Assembly (NCBI GenBank): GCA_030550495.1
Contig: JAUQPG010000006.1
Location: forward strand, 16,972-63,871
Source of the DNA: Candidatus Bipolaricaulota bacterium
GTDB lineage: Bacteria > Bipolaricaulota > Bipolaricaulia > RBG-16-55-9 > DRXL01
DNA length: 46,900 nucleotides
Reading direction: 5' to 3'
Position 1 is the stretch's first letter. Each line of letters opens with the position of its first letter. This document shows positions 1-9,180 of this stretch, in pieces. A program made the translations under genes and the position numbers. Below the pieces are notes generated by a model. That model saw only the letters and a list, made by a program, of their open reading frames with translations, searched no databases and had not been told where the DNA came from.

Positions 1-4
1 TGCT

Positions 5-856
5 ATGAGATTCATTATCTACTCCAAAGCCCTCTATTCGAGCTGGGTCTACTACAGCCCGGATCGCTTGGCGTTCGACGCCGGCGAGGGCATCAGCACA
101 ATCTTGGGCAATAAAGTCTTCGCTATTGAGAAGATCTTTCTCTCTCATGGCCACGCCGATCACATCACTGGGCTGATCGGGCTGATCAATATCAGAAATA
201 GCGGCATGGGCGATACCGAAAAACCTCTGACTATTTACTATCCCCAAGACAACTGGCGTGTCTTAGAGCTGATCAGTTATATTAAAAAGACCAATCGTCG
301 TCTGAAATATCGCTTGGAGTGGGTCCCCCTCAAGATTGGGGATCGGATTGAAGTCTTCTCCGGCCAGTGCCCGCGCTACGTTGAAGCTTTTAAGACGGTC
401 CACTCCGAGAACGAAGTCTCTCTGGGCTATAATATCATTGAGCACCGCAAGCGCCTCAAGCCCGAATATCGGGATCTCCCCCAAGAAGAGATCGTAAAGC
501 TCGTCATGGCGGGCAAGCGCGAGGAGATCTCCGAGACGTACGAGAAGAAGCTCGTCTCGTATGGGGGTGATTCGCTCGCTCTTGATCCGCGGGATGTCGC
601 AGGCACGGATATTCTCCTGCACGACTGCACCTTTCTGACTGAAGAGGAGCGTGAAGACTACAAGCACGCCACCCTCTCAGAAGCGTTAGAAGTTGCCCTG
701 CGTGCTCAGGTGCACGAAGCTCTTATTGCGCTGCACATCAGCTCACGATACAAGCAGAAGCTCAAGGAGATCGAAGAGCAGTTACTTCATGAGCATCCGC
801 AGTTGCCGTTCAAAGTGCTCTTCGTGCCGCCGGGCAAGCTCTTCAGATATGAGTAG
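5..856 (+). CDS. rnz: Ribonuclease Z (tRNA 3'-processing endonuclease), T. maritima-like type
   Basis: Metallo-beta-lactamase-fold endonuclease that trims the 3' end of precursor tRNAs in the cytoplasm. The zinc motif SHGHADH lies at residues 47-53 (H48, H50, D52, H53). Further metal-ligand segments are LLHDCTFL and the C-terminal ALHISSRY. At 283 aa it is family-sized. The N-terminus (FSKAL-like, then YYSPDRLAFDAGEG) lacks the usual FLGTG start. It resembles, from memory, the atypical Thermotoga maritima enzyme, which cuts after an encoded CCA. The start ATG is the first visible codon, four bases into the window, so an upstream start cannot be excluded. It converges on panD with a one-base gap. 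The enzyme family is clear; the subtype is an inference. Confidence 0.88.
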   Translation: MRFIIYSKALYSSWVYYSPDRLAFDAGEGISTILGNKVFAIEKIFLSHGHADHITGLIGLINIRNSGMGDTEKPLTIYYPQDNWRVLELISYIKKTNRRLKYRLEWVPLKIGDRIEVFSGQCPRYVEAFKTVHSENEVSLGYNIIEHRKRLKPEYRDLPQEEIVKLVMAGKREEISETYEKKLVSYGGDSLALDPRDVAGTDILLHDCTFLTEEEREDYKHATLSEALEVALRAQVHEALIALHISSRYKQKLKEIEEQLLHEHPQLPFKVLFVPPGKLFRYE

Positions 857-857
857 T

Positions 858-1214
858 TCAAGAGATCTCAACGACGCGGTTGTGCTCGTCCACGTGAACG
901 ACGCGCGGCTTGTGCTTGAGCGCTTCGGAAGGCTCACAGCTCGCGTAGGAGAGAATGATCACAAGATCCCCAGGGGCACCCCAGCGGGCCGCCGCCCCAT
1001 TGAGCTGCACGATCCCCGACCCCGCTGGCCCCGCTATCACATACGTCTGCAACCGAGAGCCATTGTTGATGTTGACCACATCGACCTTCTCAAACGGGAG
1101 GATCTCTGCCGCTTCCATTAAGAGACTATCAAGCGTCAGACTCCCCTCATAGTGGAGGTCCGTCCCCGTGATCGTGGCCCGATGGATCTTCGACTTTAAG
1201 AGCTCTATGTACAT
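858..1214 (-). CDS. panD: Aspartate 1-decarboxylase (pyruvoyl enzyme)
   Basis: Converts L-aspartate to beta-alanine for pantothenate and coenzyme A synthesis. The 118-residue length is typical. The self-cleavage site Gly24-Ser25 is visible in YEGSLTLD, where Ser25 becomes the pyruvoyl group. The conserved INNGSRLQTYVI and LNGAAAR segments, the latter around the substrate pocket, are present. The gene diverges from the ABC permease operon and shares an overlapping promoter region with it. Its own -10 box ends only nine bases before the ATG and no Shine-Dalgarno is visible, so the message probably has almost no leader. No other pantothenate genes are in the window. Confidence 0.95.
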   Translation of the reverse strand: MYIELLKSKIHRATITGTDLHYEGSLTLDSLLMEAAEILPFEKVDVVNINNGSRLQTYVIAGPAGSGIVQLNGAAARWGAPGDLVIILSYASCEPSEALKHKPRVVHVDEHNRVVEIS

Positions 1215-1223
1215 GACGGTATT

Positions 1224-1251
1224 ATTATAACCCTATCGCGGCTTGATTCAA
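1224..1251 (-). promoter_or_regulatory. panD promoter, near-leaderless
   Basis: Read on the minus strand: -35 TTGAAT (1246-1251), 16 bp, -10 TATAAT (1224-1229). The ATG follows nine bases after the -10, so transcription should begin about 2-3 nt before the start codon. The -35 shares three bases with the divergent plus-strand -35 inside the palindrome CTTGATTCAAG (1242-1252). Confidence 0.6.
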
Positions 1252-1271
1252 GCGAGAAAATATGATAAGAT
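1243..1271 (+). promoter_or_regulatory. Promoter of the ABC permease pair
   Basis: -35 TTGATT (1243-1248), 17 bp, -10 TAAGAT (1266-1271), giving a leader of roughly 20 nt with a weak AAGGGA ribosome site before the ATG at 1299. Overlaps the divergent panD -35. Confidence 0.5.
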
Positions 1272-1298
1272 ACCTCTCGACGAAGGGAATTCAGAGCT

Positions 1299-2375
1299 AT
1301 GATAAGCTTCATCATCCGGCGCATCCTGTACATGATCCCTTTGCTCTTTATTGTCTCGATCATCGCGTTCACGGTCGTGAAGCTCCAGCCCTCAGACCTG
1401 GTCGCACAATGGAAGTTCAACCCCTCCATCAGCCAAGAGCTTCTAGAGCATTACATCAAAGAATTCGGCTTAGATAAAGACCCTCTCACCCAATATATCA
1501 GCTGGATCAAGAATATCTTCACCCGGGGGGACTGGGGCTTTTCGTTCTTCAACAAGGTCCCCGTATTAGATTATCTGTTTGGCAACGGAAACCTGCTGTA
1601 TAGTCTGATTATCATCTTCGTGACGATGATCTTCACCTGGGCGATCGCCATCCCCATTGGCATCTACTCCGCTACCCACAAGTACTCGTTCTTGGATCAC
1701 TTCCTGAACTTCATGGGGTTTTTGGGGTTGTCTATTCCCAATTTCTTGTTGGCTGTGATCTTCTTGCAGCTCATGGTGGCAGTGCTCAATGTCGGCAGCT
1801 GGTGCGACTATGCGTGGCTTCGCCCCATCGTCGAGTTCTTCCGCCCGCCGGTAGAGCCAGGAGCTGTAGGGTGTGAACCGGGTAAGGGGCTCGGCGTGGG
1901 CTATCTCTTCGACCAGGAGTATCTCTTGCAGCCGTGGAGCTGGGCGAAGTTCCGCAATTTCCTCTGGCACCTGTGGCCCGTCGTGCTGATCGTGGGCACG
2001 GCCAATATCGCCGCACTGATTCGCTATATGCGCGCAAATCTCTTAGACGTCTTGGGGCAGCCGTATGTGCAGACCGCTCGCGCTAAGGGGCTCTCCGAGC
2101 GCGTCGTGATCTACAAGCATGCCGTGCGCAACGCCATTAACCCGCTCGTGAGCATGCTCGGCTTCTGGATCCCCTTGATGTTCGAGGCGATGCTCGTCAC
2201 CTCCGCCGTGATGAGCCTGGGCACGGTCGAGCGCGCCTACTTTGAAGCCCTCAGCACCCAAGACCAATGGGTGATCATGGGCGGGCTGCTCTACTTTGGC
2301 ATCGCGCTGTTGATGGGCAACCTCATCGCTGATATCTTACTCGCGTTTGTGGACCCCAAGATCCGCTATGACTAA
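1299..2375 (+). CDS. Peptide/oligosaccharide-type ABC transporter permease (DppB/OppB family)
   Basis: Inner-membrane permease subunit of a binding-protein-dependent importer. The N-terminus MISFIIRRILYMIPLLFIVSI is the typical first helix of DppB-type permeases. The cytoplasmic EAA loop that docks the ATPase is readable near the C-terminus as YVQTARAKGLSERVVIYKHA (about residues 259-278). At 358 aa it is somewhat longer than usual because of an insertion around residues 168-215 with two cysteines, predicted to face outward. It overlaps the next permease by 8 bp (ATG inside TATGACTAA). No binding protein or ATPase gene is adjacent, so the substrate cannot be named. Confidence 0.85.
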   Translation: MISFIIRRILYMIPLLFIVSIIAFTVVKLQPSDLVAQWKFNPSISQELLEHYIKEFGLDKDPLTQYISWIKNIFTRGDWGFSFFNKVPVLDYLFGNGNLLYSLIIIFVTMIFTWAIAIPIGIYSATHKYSFLDHFLNFMGFLGLSIPNFLLAVIFLQLMVAVLNVGSWCDYAWLRPIVEFFRPPVEPGAVGCEPGKGLGVGYLFDQEYLLQPWSWAKFRNFLWHLWPVVLIVGTANIAALIRYMRANLLDVLGQPYVQTARAKGLSERVVIYKHAVRNAINPLVSMLGFWIPLMFEAMLVTSAVMSLGTVERAYFEALSTQDQWVIMGGLLYFGIALLMGNLIADILLAFVDPKIRYD

Positions 2376-3612
2376 AGAGACCCAAGAGATTGAGAAGCTC
2401 AAGGGCGTTGCCCCGGTCTCGCAGTGGCGCCTGATCTGGAGACGCTTCAAGCACCACAAGATCGGGCTGATCGGCACAGTGATCATCGTGCTCTTCTATC
2501 TCGTCTTTGTGGTCCTTGCTGAGTTCATCGCTCCGTACAATTACAATAGTGAGCATCGGGAGTTCAGTTATGTGCCCCCGATGATCACCAAGATCCGTTT
2601 CTGGGACAAGGACGGGAAGTTCTCACTGAAGCCGTTTGTCTACGGGCTCAAGAAGTGCCAGCTCTTCCTCAACCCCCTCACCGGGGAGCAGACCTGCGAA
2701 GACAACCCGTATTATATCTTTCAGCCTGGCAAGTATCGCTGGATAGAAGATAAGGACTATAAGTGCACTATCGAGCTGTTTGTGCGAGGGGAGCCCTATC
2801 GATTCTGGGACATCTGGAAGACGGATATCCATCTGTTTGGGGTGCGGCAGGAGGGCGTGCCCTTCGACCCGTACTCGATCGACAAATCCCCTTGTCAGCT
2901 CTTTCTCTTTGGGTCGGATAAACTTGGCTATGATATCTTCTCCATGACGCTGGTGGGCGGAAAGTTCTCGCTGATCATTGGGCCGATCGTGATCGTGATT
3001 GCGTTTTTGGTGGGGATTCTGCTTGGGGGGATCTCCGGGTATTACGGGGGCGGGGTCGATACGTTCATCCAGAGAGTGATTGAGATCTTCATGGCCTTGC
3101 CGCGTTTGTCGTTCTTGCTGGCGCTCTCGCTGATTTTGGCGGCCAACAAGCTCTATGGCATGGCCACGTTCTGGGGGATCGTGGCGATTTTAGCGCTGGT
3201 GAGCTGGGCTCCGATCGCGCGCGTGATCCGCGGGCAATTCCTCGCGCTGCGCGAGTCGGAGTTCATCGCTGCAGCTAAGGCCATCGGCAGCAGCGACTTG
3301 CGTATTATTCTAAAACACATCCTGCCCAATACTATGAGCTATCTTGTCGTGGCGGCTACGCTGACTGTGCCCAATCTGATTATTCTTGAGAGCACGCTGA
3401 GCTTCCTGCGCTACGGCATCCGCGCACCGCTGACAAGCTGGGGCGTGCTGATGCAAGAAGCCTGGTATACGAGCGTGATCCAGAACTATCCGTGGTTCCT
3501 GATCCCCGGGATCTTCATTGTGCTGTCGGTCTTAGCGTTTAACTTCATGGGGGATGCTCTCCGTGATGCGGTCGATCCCTTCACTGTCACCGGCGTCAAG
3601 GAAGTAACCTAG
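2368..3612 (+). CDS. Peptide/oligosaccharide-type ABC transporter permease (DppC/OppC family)
   Basis: Second permease of the pair. I place the start at the ATG at 2368 (MTKETQEIEKL), eight bases inside the upstream gene; an in-frame TTG at 2347 is less likely. The C-terminal half has the family core: GSDKLGYDIFSMTLVGGKFSL, then the EAA loop with LRESEFIAAAKAIGSSD and HILPN. Between the first helix and this core there is an insertion of well over 100 residues carrying several cysteines (LKKCQLFLNP, EQTCED, YKCTIEL, SPCQLF). It is predicted to lie outside the membrane and could form disulfides. Homologous inserts occur in some DppC-type permeases; the role here is unknown. Confidence 0.85.
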   Translation: MTKETQEIEKLKGVAPVSQWRLIWRRFKHHKIGLIGTVIIVLFYLVFVVLAEFIAPYNYNSEHREFSYVPPMITKIRFWDKDGKFSLKPFVYGLKKCQLFLNPLTGEQTCEDNPYYIFQPGKYRWIEDKDYKCTIELFVRGEPYRFWDIWKTDIHLFGVRQEGVPFDPYSIDKSPCQLFLFGSDKLGYDIFSMTLVGGKFSLIIGPIVIVIAFLVGILLGGISGYYGGGVDTFIQRVIEIFMALPRLSFLLALSLILAANKLYGMATFWGIVAILALVSWAPIARVIRGQFLALRESEFIAAAKAIGSSDLRIILKHILPNTMSYLVVAATLTVPNLIILESTLSFLRYGIRAPLTSWGVLMQEAWYTSVIQNYPWFLIPGIFIVLSVLAFNFMGDALRDAVDPFTVTGVKEVT

Positions 3613-3655
3613 CCCGACGCCGTCACCCTCCCCTGAGACAAATTACCCAAATTAT

Positions 3656-3684
3656 TTGATTTTTTCTGCATTCTGGAGTATCAT
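3656..3684 (+). promoter_or_regulatory. gyrA promoter
   Basis: -35 TTGATT (3656-3661), 17 bp, -10 TATCAT (3679-3684). The message would carry a leader of about 25 nt with the ribosome site AAAGGGGG just ahead of the ATG at 3717. Confidence 0.55.
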
Positions 3685-3716
3685 AGGGTGTCCAAAGACC
3701 TACCAAAGGGGGAACT

Positions 3717-6164
3717 ATGCCGGAGCGGATCGAACAGACATATATCGAGGACGAGATGCGTGAGTCGTATATAAACTACGCGATGAGCGTCATCCGCGGG
3801 CGGGCCATCCCCGACGTGCGGGACGGCTTAAAGCCCGTCCAACGACGCATTCTCTACGGGATGTATCAGTTGGGGCTGCTGCCGGGCCGCCCTCACAAGA
3901 AATCCGCGAGAATCGTCGGCGAAGTGATGGGGAAATATCACCCGCACGGGGACCAGGCCGTCTACGACACCATGGTCAACATGGCCCAGGAGTTCTCGTT
4001 CCGCTACCCCTTGATCGACGGCCAAGGGAACTTCGGGAGCATCGACGGCGATGAGCCCGCGGCCATGAGATACACCGAGGCGCGTCTTGCTCCCATCGCC
4101 GAAGAATTTTTAGCTGAAATCGAAGAGAATACTGTTGACTTCGTGCCCAACTTCGACGACACCCTCACCGAGCCCACGGTCCTGCCCGCCAAGGTCCCCA
4201 ATCTGCTCATCAACGGAGCATGGGGGATCTCTGTCGGGATGACAACACAGATCCCCCCGCATAACTTAGCTGAAGTCGTCGACGCCCTAGTCTATCTCAT
4301 TGATAAGCCTGATGCTTCTCTTGAAGAGCTTCTGCAGTATATCAAGGGCCCGGACTTCCCCACCGGGGGAATTATCCTAGGGCGTGACGGGGTCGAAGAA
4401 GCATATCGCACCGGGGAGGGCAAGATCAAAGTGCGGGGCGTGGCCCGCATCGAAGATCATTCGATTATTATCTCAGAGATCCCGTTCCAAGTGCGCAAGT
4501 CCACGCTCGTCGAATCTATCGCCAACAAAGTTCGTTCTGGGGATATTGACGAGATCTCTGATCTTCGGGACGAATCCGACCGTGACGGGATCCGCATCGT
4601 CATCGAGCTCAAGCGCGGCAGCAACCCCCAGCTCGTCTTACAGAAGCTCTATAAGTACACGCCCCTCGAATGGACCTTCGGGGCGAATTTCTTAGTGATC
4701 GTTGACGGCAACCCCAGAAAACTAGCGCTCAAAGAGCTGCTCTACTATTTCTTGGCCCATCGGCGGGAGGTCGTCCGCAGGCGCACGCAGTTCAGACTGA
4801 ACGCAGCGCAAGAGCGCGCCCATCTCCTCGAAGGAATGCTCACAGCCATTGAGAACCGTGATGCCATTGTAGAGCTTATTAGCAAATCCAAGGATGCCAC
4901 CCAGGCCATGGAAGCGCTGCAGAAGCACTATAAGCTCTCGGAAAAGCAGGCCGACGCGATCTTGAAGATGCAGCTTCGGCGCTTCACGGCCCTGGAGAGC
5001 ACCGAACTCCAAGAAGAGTACACAGAGAAACAGAAAGCTATTCAAGAGTACAAAGAGATCTTGGCCAGCCCGCAGAAGCTCGATCAGATCATCAAAGAAG
5101 AACTGTTAGCCCTCAAGAAAAACTACAGTGACCCCCGGCGTACCCAGATCGTTGCGGACTTTGCCGAGAGCGAGACGCTCAGCGAAGAAGCCCTTATCCC
5201 CGATACAGATCTCTTCATTAGCGTGAGCGTAAAGGGCTACGCCAGTGCCCCCAAAGAAGAAGCGTACAGAAAACAACAGCGCGGTGGCAAGGGGATCTTA
5301 GTGATGCGCCTCCGCGAGGGCGATGCGATGAAGCGCGTCTTCACCTGTCACGCGAAAGACGAGCTCTTGGTCTTCACCAAAGCCCATAAAGCGTACAAGC
5401 TCAAAGCCTATCAACTCTACTCAGAACGCCGGGACGTCAAGGGCGAAAATTTAAGAAACTTTATCGCGATGGAGCCCGACGAAGAGGTCTGTGCCATGCT
5501 CCCCCTGCACACCGATGGCCCAGAGAATCGCTACTGCCTGATGGCCACAGCCCAGGGAATTCTTAACCGTAACGAATACGCAGATTTCTATAACGCCCAC
5601 ACGAGCGGGATCCTGGCGATCAACGCCGAGCCGGGAGACTATATCGTCGACGCCGCGATCTCGAGGGGCACAGGGGAAGTGATCTTAGCCAGCGCTCAAG
5701 GGATGACGATTCGCTTCCGCGAAGAAGAAGCGCGGTGTACCGGGCGGCCCAGCAAGGGGGTCATCGGGATGCGTCTGGACGAAGGGGATCGAGTCGTCGG
5801 GCTCGTGACGCTCGAACCCGGCGACCCCGAAGATAAGCTCTTATTAGTTACGGAAAACGGCTACGGCAAACGCACGCCGTTGGAAGAGTTTCCGTCTCAG
5901 GGACGCGGGGGCAAGGGCGTGCTGGGCATCAAGGTCGATGACAAGACGGGTCTAGTCGTAGCGATCGAGAAAGTCAAGGACGACGACGAGATCATGGTCA
6001 CGACGCTCAACGGCAAGATCATCAGAATCTCTGCTGCTGAAGTGCGGATCGTTGGACGTTACGCCAAGGGCGTCAAGCTCATAGACTTGGATGAGGGCGA
6101 TAAAGTCGTCTCGGTAGTGCGATATGTGCCAGGCAAGAACGGCGAGCCCACTGGTGCAGCATAG
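3717..6164 (+). CDS. gyrA: DNA gyrase subunit A
   Basis: Breakage-reunion subunit of the ATP-dependent topoisomerase that introduces negative supercoils. The catalytic tyrosine is Y119 in AMRYTEARL. The winged-helix/tower domain is followed by the C-terminal beta-pinwheel, which carries a gyrase box read as QQRGGKG (canonical QRRGGKG). That box argues for GyrA rather than ParC. The 815-residue length fits. The quinolone-determining segment reads [13 protein letters not shown], so Gln80 occupies the place of E. coli Ser83 while the acidic residue (D84) is kept. gatB follows directly after the stop. A clear promoter and ribosome site precede it. Confidence 0.95.
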   Translation: MPERIEQTYIEDEMRESYINYAMSVIRGRAIPDVRDGLKPVQRRILYGMYQLGLLPGRPHKKSARIVGEVMGKYHPHGDQAVYDTMVNMAQEFSFRYPLIDGQGNFGSIDGDEPAAMRYTEARLAPIAEEFLAEIEENTVDFVPNFDDTLTEPTVLPAKVPNLLINGAWGISVGMTTQIPPHNLAEVVDALVYLIDKPDASLEELLQYIKGPDFPTGGIILGRDGVEEAYRTGEGKIKVRGVARIEDHSIIISEIPFQVRKSTLVESIANKVRSGDIDEISDLRDESDRDGIRIVIELKRGSNPQLVLQKLYKYTPLEWTFGANFLVIVDGNPRKLALKELLYYFLAHRREVVRRRTQFRLNAAQERAHLLEGMLTAIENRDAIVELISKSKDATQAMEALQKHYKLSEKQADAILKMQLRRFTALESTELQEEYTEKQKAIQEYKEILASPQKLDQIIKEELLALKKNYSDPRRTQIVADFAESETLSEEALIPDTDLFISVSVKGYASAPKEEAYRKQQRGGKGILVMRLREGDAMKRVFTCHAKDELLVFTKAHKAYKLKAYQLYSERRDVKGENLRNFIAMEPDEEVCAMLPLHTDGPENRYCLMATAQGILNRNEYADFYNAHTSGILAINAEPGDYIVDAAISRGTGEVILASAQGMTIRFREEEARCTGRPSKGVIGMRLDEGDRVVGLVTLEPGDPEDKLLLVTENGYGKRTPLEEFPSQGRGGKGVLGIKVDDKTGLVVAIEKVKDDDEIMVTTLNGKIIRISAAEVRIVGRYAKGVKLIDLDEGDKVVSVVRYVPGKNGEPTGAA

Positions 6165-6167
6165 TTG

Positions 6168-7574
6168 ATGCGTACTGTCATCGGCTTAGAGGTCCATGCC
6201 CAGCTTTTGACGAAGACGAAGCTCTTCTGTAGCTGTTCGGCTGAGTATTTTGGTGCTCCGCCCAACACGCATACGTGCCCGGTCTGCTTAGGAATGCCCG
6301 GGGCACTCCCGGTGCTCAACGAGAAAGCCGTCGAGTATGCTCTGAAAGCAGCGTTAGCTCTGCACTGCGAGATCCCCCACCGCTCGACGTTTGCCCGCAA
6401 AAATTACTTCTATCCCGATCTGCCCAAGGGGTATCAGATCTCTCAGTATGATGAACCGTTGGCTGTCAGGGGGTATCTTGAGCTGCCCACGGGCAAGCGC
6501 GTGAGAATTCGCCGGGTGCACCTAGAAGAAGACGCAGGCAAACTGCTGCACACCGAAGACGGCGTTACGTTGGTAGATCTCAACCGTGCGGGCGTCCCGC
6601 TCATCGAGATCGTCACCGAGCCCGATCTGGGCTCCCCCCAGGAAGCTCGGCTCTATATGGAAGAACTCAGAAGGGTCTTGCGCTATTTGGGAGTGTGCAG
6701 CGGGGACATGGAAGAGGGCTCGCTGCGTTGTGATGCGAATATCTCCGTAAGTCTTGACGGAGAGTTGGGCACAAAAGTCGAGATCAAGAATATGAATTCG
6801 TTCCGAGCCATTGAAGACGCCTTGAGCTTTGAAGAACGACGCCAGCGAGAGCTTCTTCACCGTGGCGGTCTACTCGCTCAAGAGACACGCCTATGGAATG
6901 AAAAGACAGGTCAGACCGAGCCGATGCGCTCCAAAGAAGAGTCCGAAGACTATCGCTACTTCCCCGATCCCGATCTCGTCCCGTTAGAGATAGACGATGC
7001 GTGGCGCGAGAAAGTAAAGCGATCGCTGCCGGAACTGCCGGCACAGAAGCGCGCTCGCTGGGCTCAGGAGTATAAGCTCCCAGACTATGATATCGCCGTG
7101 CTCACAGAAGAGCGTCCCATTGCTGAATACTTTGAAGCAGTCGTCAGGCTCTATCCCAACCCCAAGGACGTGAGCAACTGGATGATGTCGGAGATCTTGC
7201 GCCTGCTCAAAGAGGGCCAGACGACGGAGATCACTTTAAAGCCAGAACACTGTGCGCGCGTCTTGGAGATGGTTAGCGTGGGGCAGATCAATCGCACGGT
7301 AGCGAAAGACGTGCTCGAGGAGTCATTCAAGACGGGCAAGGCCCCTGATGAGATCGTGCACGAGAAGGGGCTGTTGCAGATCTCTGATGAGAGCGCGTTA
7401 GCAGAGATCATGACGAAAGTCTTAGCAGAGAACCCCAAGGCTGTAGCGGACTTTAAGTCCGGCAAGGAGGCTGCGCTCAGCTTCTTGCAAGGCCAGGTGA
7501 TGAAAATAACGGGGGGCAAAGCTGACCCCAAAAAGACGCGCGAGCTGCTGTTACAGAAACTCCGCGAGCCGTAA
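6168..7574 (+). CDS. gatB: Aspartyl/glutamyl-tRNA(Asn/Gln) amidotransferase subunit B
   Basis: tRNA-binding subunit of GatCAB, which converts misacylated Glu-tRNA(Gln) and Asp-tRNA(Asn) to the amidated forms. Diagnostic segments: [10 protein letters not shown] at the start, the zinc-binding CSC...[25 protein letters not shown], and [10 protein letters not shown] YqeY-like helical tail ends the protein. Its 468 aa are typical. The ATG at 6168 is preferred to the TTG at 6165; either way translation restarts 0-3 nt after the gyrA stop with no strong ribosome site, implying coupling. gatA and gatC are not in the window. Confidence 0.95.
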   Translation: MRTVIGLEVHAQLLTKTKLFCSCSAEYFGAPPNTHTCPVCLGMPGALPVLNEKAVEYALKAALALHCEIPHRSTFARKNYFYPDLPKGYQISQYDEPLAVRGYLELPTGKRVRIRRVHLEEDAGKLLHTEDGVTLVDLNRAGVPLIEIVTEPDLGSPQEARLYMEELRRVLRYLGVCSGDMEEGSLRCDANISVSLDGELGTKVEIKNMNSFRAIEDALSFEERRQRELLHRGGLLAQETRLWNEKTGQTEPMRSKEESEDYRYFPDPDLVPLEIDDAWREKVKRSLPELPAQKRARWAQEYKLPDYDIAVLTEERPIAEYFEAVVRLYPNPKDVSNWMMSEILRLLKEGQTTEITLKPEHCARVLEMVSVGQINRTVAKDVLEESFKTGKAPDEIVHEKGLLQISDESALAEIMTKVLAENPKAVADFKSGKEAALSFLQGQVMKITGGKADPKKTRELLLQKLREP

Positions 7575-7580
7575 CAGCAC

Positions 7581-7961
7581 TCAAGCGCCAACAGCACACT
7601 GGAAGCTCTGCACCCCCTGCCCACGCCGGATCTCAATCTGGAATATGCGTCCACCCAGCCCTGCTCGAATCACCTCGATAGCCGCATCAAGATCCATCTT
7701 GGGCCCGCATGTGAAAATATCTATCGCGGCGTAGCCGTACTCCGGCCAGGTGTGAATCGCTAAGTGCGATTCAGCAATCACGACGACGCCGCTGACACCA
7801 TAAGGGCTAAACTGATGAAAGACGCTCTGAATGACTGTGGCGTGGGCAGCTCGCGCCGCATCGAGCAATAACTGCTCTAACGCTTGCGCGTCGTTGAGGA
7901 GCGAGGGATCGGCGTCGAAGACCTCCACGATGAGATGGCGACCTAGGGCTTGCTCCCGCAT
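7581..7961 (-). CDS. speD: S-adenosylmethionine decarboxylase proenzyme, class 1B
   Basis: Supplies decarboxylated AdoMet, the aminopropyl donor for polyamine synthesis. The self-processing site is Glu64-Ser65 in [12 protein letters not shown]; the conserved His70 and Cys85 (FTCG) are present. At 126 aa it has the short prokaryotic form typified by T. maritima. It sits three bases downstream of bpsA in the same operon. It has one of the strongest ribosome sites in the window, AGGAGGTGA, placed inside the end of bpsA. Together they suggest that its product feeds the neighbouring aminopropyltransferase. Confidence 0.95.
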   Translation of the reverse strand: MREQALGRHLIVEVFDADPSLLNDAQALEQLLLDAARAAHATVIQSVFHQFSPYGVSGVVVIAESHLAIHTWPEYGYAAIDIFTCGPKMDLDAAIEVIRAGLGGRIFQIEIRRGQGVQSFQCAVGA

Positions 7962-7964
7962 TGC

Positions 7965-9026
7965 TCACCTCCTTGGCTTTATGATCGAGTCCTGGTCATA
8001 GTAGATATCCACCTCCTCCCCAAGGGAGCGACACCGCGGTGGCTGAAACTCTTTCAGCGTCTCGATCCGAAAGAACGTGGAACGATACCACGGCCGATCT
8101 GGATTTTCAGAGAAGAATGCCGACTGCTGCGAAGCCGTCTCCCCCAAGTAGGGCCAATTCTCGTAAACCCCAAAATCTCGCACTATATCTGAGATGAACA
8201 GATCGTACTGCCCAAGAAGCCTCTGCTCGAAGAGCCGCCATTTTTCGGGAGAGGCTTCGATCTTGGTCAGGCCAAAATACCCGGCTTGTCCGGCTCCCGG
8301 CTTCAATGCCGACAGCCCCTGCTCCACAAAGAGCAGAAAGCCCTCAACAGTCTCCAACGGATCGGTGACGAAGACGTCAAATTTTTCTAGGAACTTTTCG
8401 GGCAAGGGCTGACGCAGATCGTGCTGATATGCTTTCAATGGCCAGCCGTTGTGGCGAGCTTGATCGTTTAGAAAATCTACAAGACGCTGGTCTATCTCGA
8501 AGACGACAATCTGTGTGGGCCGACCCGTCAACGCCAACGCGACGCTGAGCAGATCGTCATCTCCCAAGAGAACGATCTCTTTCTGGACGAGATCGCCGCA
8601 GCGATCCAACCACGCTACACGCCGGATCACTGACTCTGCCGTGAGAAATCCCTGCTCGAACTCCAACGCAGCCGATGGACGAGCTTGAGCGATCTGGGAG
8701 AATTTCGTTTGGAGTTCTGGGAGCGGGGCAGGGCCGACGGAGCAGGAAGGGCAAAGCCCTCCCACAGGGGGCGACAGCGCGATCCCCCAGTGCTCTAAAG
8801 CCGCGAGGCCCTCCGGTGTGAACTCCAGGGTGTTTCCCTCAACGCGCAGATATCTCATATCGCGTAATGTCTCTAGTAATGCAACGAAGTGAGGAAAGGG
8901 GCGCTCACACGCGCCCGCGGCTTGCCAGATATCCCGCTCGCGGGAGAGAGCCTGCACCATGCGCCGCAGGTCCCCTTCCGAGAGCAGTAATGAGCGCTGC
9001 TGCAGATGCTCGAGGAGTTCTCGCAT
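7965..9026 (-). CDS. bpsA: N4-bis(aminopropyl)spermidine synthase (branched-chain polyamine synthase)
   Basis: Aminopropyltransferase that, in the characterised archaeal and thermophile enzymes, adds two aminopropyl groups to the inner nitrogen of spermidine to give a branched pentaamine. The fold is a winged-helix N-terminal domain, a CPSC pair (LCPSCSVG), then a Rossmann domain with the family motif GDDDLLSVALALTG. The active-site loop reads TDPLETVEGF, where archaeal BpsA has DPPET, so one Pro is Leu. The start at 9026 (MRELLEHL) matches the archaeal N-terminus and has a GAGGGA ribosome site; an in-frame ATG at 9077 lacks one. 353 aa, very close to the known length. Ordinary spermidine synthase is not nearby. 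Product specificity needs assay. Confidence 0.87.
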   Translation of the reverse strand: MRELLEHLQQRSLLLSEGDLRRMVQALSRERDIWQAAGACERPFPHFVALLETLRDMRYLRVEGNTLEFTPEGLAALEHWGIALSPPVGGLCPSCSVGPAPLPELQTKFSQIAQARPSAALEFEQGFLTAESVIRRVAWLDRCGDLVQKEIVLLGDDDLLSVALALTGRPTQIVVFEIDQRLVDFLNDQARHNGWPLKAYQHDLRQPLPEKFLEKFDVFVTDPLETVEGFLLFVEQGLSALKPGAGQAGYFGLTKIEASPEKWRLFEQRLLGQYDLFISDIVRDFGVYENWPYLGETASQQSAFFSENPDRPWYRSTFFRIETLKEFQPPRCRSLGEEVDIYYDQDSIIKPRR

Positions 9027-9131
9027 GGGCGATCCCTCAAAAGCAAAATGGACTTGCCTTCCACACAACCACACCATTGCGCAAGAGCTAAGCTCTTACG
9101 CCCTAGCACGGGGCTTCAGACAAGCCCAGGC
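9027..9131 (-). promoter_or_regulatory. Structured leader of the bpsA-speD message
   Basis: The predicted leader is about 105 nt, unusually long for this genome. It holds three successive hairpins: GGGCTT/AAGCCC with a 5-nt loop (9111-9127), a 10-bp stem with one G-U pair and a 3-nt loop (9079-9101), and a 7-bp stem just upstream of the ribosome site (9040-9060). I do not recognise a known riboswitch consensus. Polyamine or AdoMet control is an inference from context. Confidence 0.4.
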
Positions 9132-9137
9132 ACCTTT

Positions 9138-9166
9138 ATTATAGCGTTATACTATGCTCTTGGCAA
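9138..9166 (-). promoter_or_regulatory. bpsA-speD promoter
   Basis: Minus strand: -35 TTGCCA (9161-9166), 17 bp, -10 TATAAT (9138-9143). Transcription should begin near 9131. Confidence 0.65.
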
Positions 9167-9180
9167 ACCTGAGAGAAAGA

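Noticed and set aside
3717-6164. Topoisomerase IV ParC instead of GyrA
   Set aside because: A gyrase box (QQRGGKG) and a full C-terminal pinwheel are present, which favour GyrA.
9027-9077. Longer BpsA beginning at the ATG at 9077
   Set aside because: No ribosome site there, and the archaeal enzyme starts at the residue matching 9026.
9027-9131. A known riboswitch class (SAM, preQ1, TPP and similar) in the bpsA leader
   Set aside because: The stems are clear, but no consensus core that I know is present, so I report only a structured leader.
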